A stretch of DNA of 42,520 nt, from NCBI GenBank assembly GCA_963169885.1, contig CAUJFR010000130.1, positions 1 to 42,520 of the forward strand. Direction: 5' to 3'. Positions 39,527-42,520 of this stretch are shown piece after piece. Position 1 is the stretch's first letter. Each line of letters opens with the position of its first letter. The notes under the pieces are model-generated. The model did not search any database. It saw only the letters and a program-made list of their open reading frames with translations, and was not told the DNA's origin. A program made the position numbers and the translations under genes. This DNA comes from Bacteroidota bacterium (GTDB lineage: Bacteria > Bacteroidota > Bacteroidia > Chitinophagales > Chitinophagaceae).

Positions 39527-41539
39527 ATGGGAAGAAAAAATTCCAATAAGAAAAAAATAAAAGAAAGATCATCCTCCGGCCGTGTGGTAAAGGGCGTGAT
39601 CGATATTACCCGTTCCGGTATGGGCTTTGTAACTGTAGAAGGAATGGAGGCTGATATCATGGTACGGCCGCAGGATTTCAATACAGCTCTCCATGGTGAT
39701 ACGGTAAAAGTGGCGGTAAAAGATACGGATGGCCGTGGACGGCGATTACAAGGTGTGATCCGGGAAGTACTGAACCGTAAACGCACCGAATTCATCGGGA
39801 ACCTGCAAATGAACAAGGGCTTTGCCTTTTTCATTTCTGAGTCAGATAAGCCAATGCCGGATATTTTTATCCCGCTTTATGCCATTGGCAAAGCTAAAGA
39901 TGGTGACCGCGTGGTGGTTAAACTGCTGGAATGGGATAATGAAGGAGATAAACGCCCCGTTGGGGAAGTGATCACCATACTGGATGCGGAGAATACCAAC
40001 GATGCCGCGATGAAAGAGATCCTGCTTGATGGCGGATTCCCGCTTCAGTTTTCTGAAGAAGCGCTGGAAGTGGCTGCCCGCATTCCGGATATAATCGGGG
40101 AGGATGAAATCAAAAAAAGAAAAGATATCCGCGGGATTTTTACCATCACCATCGATCCGGTGGATGCCAAGGATTTTGATGATGCGATTTCTTTCCGGAA
40201 ACTGAAAAACGGTTATTTCGAAATCGGTATTCATATTGCCGATGTAAGCCATTACCTGGAGCCCGAAACCCCGCTTGATAAAGAAGCTTACGGACGTGCC
40301 ACTTCAGTATACCTGCCGGACCGCGTGAATCCCATGTTGCCGGAGCATATTTCAAATGTGCTTTGTTCCCTTCGGCCAAATGAAGATAAACTCACGTTCT
40401 CCGCCATCTTCCAGCTGAATGCAAAGGGCGAAGTAAAACAATACTGGCTGGGAAAAACCGTGATCCATTCCGATCACCGGTTCACCTATGAAGAAGTACA
40501 GGAGATCATTGAAGCAAAAGCAGGGCTGCATGCCGAAGAAGTGCTGACCCTGAATGATATTGCACAGAAACTACGGAAGAAGCGGTTTAATAACGGGGCC
40601 ATTAATTTCTCCTCTCAGGAAGTGCGTTTCAGACTGGATGAGAAAGGGGATCCCATCGGTATCATGATCAAAGAAAGTAAAGAAGCCCATCAGCTGATTG
40701 AAGAATATATGTTGCTGGCCAACCGGACCGTGGCAGAAAATATTTCAAAATTAAAGATTAACGGCAAACCCCTGCCTTTTCCGTACCGGACACACGATGA
40801 TCCGGATGAGGAGAAGCTGATACCCTTTGCGGCATTTGCCAAGAAGTTCGGACATACTTTTGATACCAGTTCACCTGAAGCCATCGCGACTTCCTTTAAC
40901 CAGCTGTTAAAAGATGTGAATGGGAAGCCGGAACAGCATGTACTGGAACAATTGGGTATCCGTACAATGGCCAAGGCAAAATATACGACGGAGAATGTGG
41001 GGCATTATGGCCTTGGCTTTGAACATTATTGTCATTTTACTTCACCTATCCGCCGGTATCCGGATGTGCAGGTGCACCGGATTCTGTTTGATGTATTGAA
41101 CAACACGATTCAGCCTGATAAGAAGATGGAAGAAAAATGCAAGCACACCAGTGAACGCGAACGGGCGGCGATGCAGGCAGAACGGGATTCCAACAAGTAT
41201 AAACAGGTGCAGTATATGCGCAATTATATGGGCGAGGAATTTGACGGGGTGATCAGCGGGGTGGCCTCCTTTGGATTCTGGGTGGAGACCGTGGATCACA
41301 AATGTGAGGGACTTGTCAGCATCAACAGCCTGCTGGAATACGATGAGTTCAGGCATGTGGAAGCCGAATATTGCCTGCTGGGTCACCGCAGTGCCAAAAC
41401 CTTCCGGATGGGTGATAAGGTCCGGATAAAAGTGGTGGGCGCCAACCTTGGTAAACGGCAACTGGATTATGAATGGGTGGTTTCCGGCGAATTCGCCGAA
41501 GAAAAAAGCACCCGGCAAAAAGGTAAAAAACGTAAATGA
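39527..41539 (+). CDS. rnr: Ribonuclease R
   Basis: 3'-5' exoribonuclease that degrades structured RNA. 670 residues: basic N-terminal tail, two cold-shock domains (about 20-155), the RNB catalytic domain from about 200 with ITIDPVDAKDFDDAIS supplying the metal-binding Asp residues (D210, D216, D218, D219), HFTSPIRRYPDVQVHRIL near 505, and an S1 domain (about 565-650, EFDGVISGVASFGFWVE). The Lys-rich tail KSTRQKGKKRK ends the protein. Shorter than the E. coli enzyme (about 810), normal for the phylum. Member of the six-gene run. Confidence 0.96.
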   Translation: MGRKNSNKKKIKERSSSGRVVKGVIDITRSGMGFVTVEGMEADIMVRPQDFNTALHGDTVKVAVKDTDGRGRRLQGVIREVLNRKRTEFIGNLQMNKGFAFFISESDKPMPDIFIPLYAIGKAKDGDRVVVKLLEWDNEGDKRPVGEVITILDAENTNDAAMKEILLDGGFPLQFSEEALEVAARIPDIIGEDEIKKRKDIRGIFTITIDPVDAKDFDDAISFRKLKNGYFEIGIHIADVSHYLEPETPLDKEAYGRATSVYLPDRVNPMLPEHISNVLCSLRPNEDKLTFSAIFQLNAKGEVKQYWLGKTVIHSDHRFTYEEVQEIIEAKAGLHAEEVLTLNDIAQKLRKKRFNNGAINFSSQEVRFRLDEKGDPIGIMIKESKEAHQLIEEYMLLANRTVAENISKLKINGKPLPFPYRTHDDPDEEKLIPFAAFAKKFGHTFDTSSPEAIATSFNQLLKDVNGKPEQHVLEQLGIRTMAKAKYTTENVGHYGLGFEHYCHFTSPIRRYPDVQVHRILFDVLNNTIQPDKKMEEKCKHTSERERAAMQAERDSNKYKQVQYMRNYMGEEFDGVISGVASFGFWVETVDHKCEGLVSINSLLEYDEFRHVEAEYCLLGHRSAKTFRMGDKVRIKVVGANLGKRQLDYEWVVSGEFAEEKSTRQKGKKRK

Positions 41540-41554
41540 TCCCTATATTGGCCT

Positions 41555-42520
41555 ATGCAAAGTTTTGAATTACTCTCACAGAAATTTGCCTTTCATTTTG
41601 ATAAAGCGCATTTCCCCGAAGCGCCTTCGACCCTTTACCAGCCCAATGAATATTTTCTGAAACTGGGCGGGAAACGGGTGAGGCCGGTGCTTTGCCTGAT
41701 GGGGAATGAACTGTTTGATGATATCCGCGAAGATGCCTGGGAACTGGCCACTGCGGTGGAACTCTTTCACAATTTCACGCTCATTCATGATGATATCATG
41801 GATAAAGCACCCTTGCGCCGGGGGATGCAAACCGTACATACAAAGTACGGGGAGAATACGGCACTCCTGGCAGGAGATGTGATGCTGGTGAAAGCGTATG
41901 AATACCTGAGCCGGATTGATGGGGATTTCCTGAAACCGATCTTACACCTGTTTAACCAGACGGCCCGGGAAGTCTGCGAAGGCCAGCAATGGGATATGGA
42001 TTATGAGAAACAGGAAACCGTACACCTGGATGAATACCTCCGGATGATCGAATTGAAAACCTCTGTATTGCTGGCGGCCAGTCTCAAAATGGGCGCCATC
42101 CTTGGCGGCTCCGGGGAACGCAACCAGAATCTCTTATATGAATTTGGCCGTAAACTCGGTATTGCCTTCCAGGTACAGGATGATTACCTGGATGCCTTCG
42201 GCGATCCGGAAAAATTCGGCAAGCAGGTGGGGGGCGATATCCTGGCTAATAAGAAAACCTTCTTGCTGATTCATGCTCTGGAAACAGCCAATGCCGGGCA
42301 GCTGGAAGAACTCAAACAATTAATTGCCGGGAATCCCCCGGATAAAGTGGAGCAGGTACTCCGGATATTCAAGGACTGCAAAGTGGATGAATGGGCCATT
42401 GAATTGAAGAATAAATACCTGGATGAGGCTTTCCAGCACCTCGATGATATTGCAGTGCTGTCGAAGCGGAAACAACCCCTGACCGACCTGGCCAGGTTCC
42501 TGGTACAGCGGGAACATTGA
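41555..42520 (+). CDS. Polyprenyl (all-trans) diphosphate synthase
   Basis: Makes isoprenoid chains from allylic diphosphate and IPP for quinones or carrier lipids; cytosolic. 321 residues, complete, the stop being the last codon of the window. GGKRVRPVL (38-46) binds IPP, the first Asp-rich motif is DDIMD at 79-83, RRG at 88-90, GQQWDM near 143, and the second Asp-rich motif DDYLD at 209-213. The product length (C15-C40) cannot be set from the motifs alone. It follows rnr by 15 bp and ends the operon visible here. Confidence 0.93.
   Translation: MQSFELLSQKFAFHFDKAHFPEAPSTLYQPNEYFLKLGGKRVRPVLCLMGNELFDDIREDAWELATAVELFHNFTLIHDDIMDKAPLRRGMQTVHTKYGENTALLAGDVMLVKAYEYLSRIDGDFLKPILHLFNQTAREVCEGQQWDMDYEKQETVHLDEYLRMIELKTSVLLAASLKMGAILGGSGERNQNLLYEFGRKLGIAFQVQDDYLDAFGDPEKFGKQVGGDILANKKTFLLIHALETANAGQLEELKQLIAGNPPDKVEQVLRIFKDCKVDEWAIELKNKYLDEAFQHLDDIAVLSKRKQPLTDLARFLVQREH

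Noticed and set aside
1-42520. tRNA, rRNA or tmRNA genes
   Set aside because: No cloverleaf or rRNA-like sequence was noticed in any intergenic region.

Overview
The window is chromosomal DNA of a Bacteroidota bacterium, most likely of the family Chitinophagaceae. Support: the 291-residue primary sigma factor without region 1.1, Bacteroidota-type -7 boxes (TAnnTTTG), GLPGLI, DUF4249, DUF4403 and DUF3822 family proteins, a PF14905-type outer-membrane receptor, many lipoproteins with Cys after a short signal peptide, and weak or absent Shine-Dalgarno sequences. The family-level placement is inference.

Layout. 1-9139: end of an MFS sugar transporter, a periplasmic GH13 maltodextrin-cleaving enzyme, an opposing outer-membrane receptor plus GLPGLI pair, glycogen branching enzyme glgB and a secreted TPR protein. 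9140-16445: argS, a GtrA-type membrane protein, a DUF4403 protein, a YdeI-domain protein and dnaK. 16480-18467: a minus-strand run of a 2-oxoglutarate/Fe(II) oxygenase, an unknown protein translationally coupled to it, a cytosolic fasciclin-domain protein and an RRM RNA-binding protein. 18770-23632: small secreted proteins and lipoproteins, a HAD phosphatase, an outer-membrane barrel, a TonB-C protein, a DUF6941-like protein and a lipoprotein with seven YWKNG repeats. 23787-31682: a PLP amino-acid (arginine-type) decarboxylase, small lipoproteins, Hsp20, bacilliredoxin, lgt, rpoD and a DUF4249 lipoprotein. 31740-33760: an AT-rich island with three unrecognised genes behind a 32-bp palindrome. 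33820-42520: housekeeping genes trxB-folB, a MATE pump, then a tight run DUF3822-rsmD-5-formyl-THF cyclo-ligase-lpxK-rnr-polyprenyl synthase.

The most unusual signal is not a gene. At least fifteen short arrays of degenerate 7-bp units (one locus uses 8-bp units) lie between genes. Many begin exactly at a stop codon, so that TAG or TAA is part of the first unit. Several pair with an inverted array on the other side of a terminator, and many run into a shared core GGGAACAGCCCCTCC. They look like a family of 3'-end elements comparable in style to the heptanucleotide STRR repeats of filamentous cyanobacteria. The second candidate is the AT-rich three-gene island. No CRISPR, transposase, integrase, tRNA or rRNA gene was seen.
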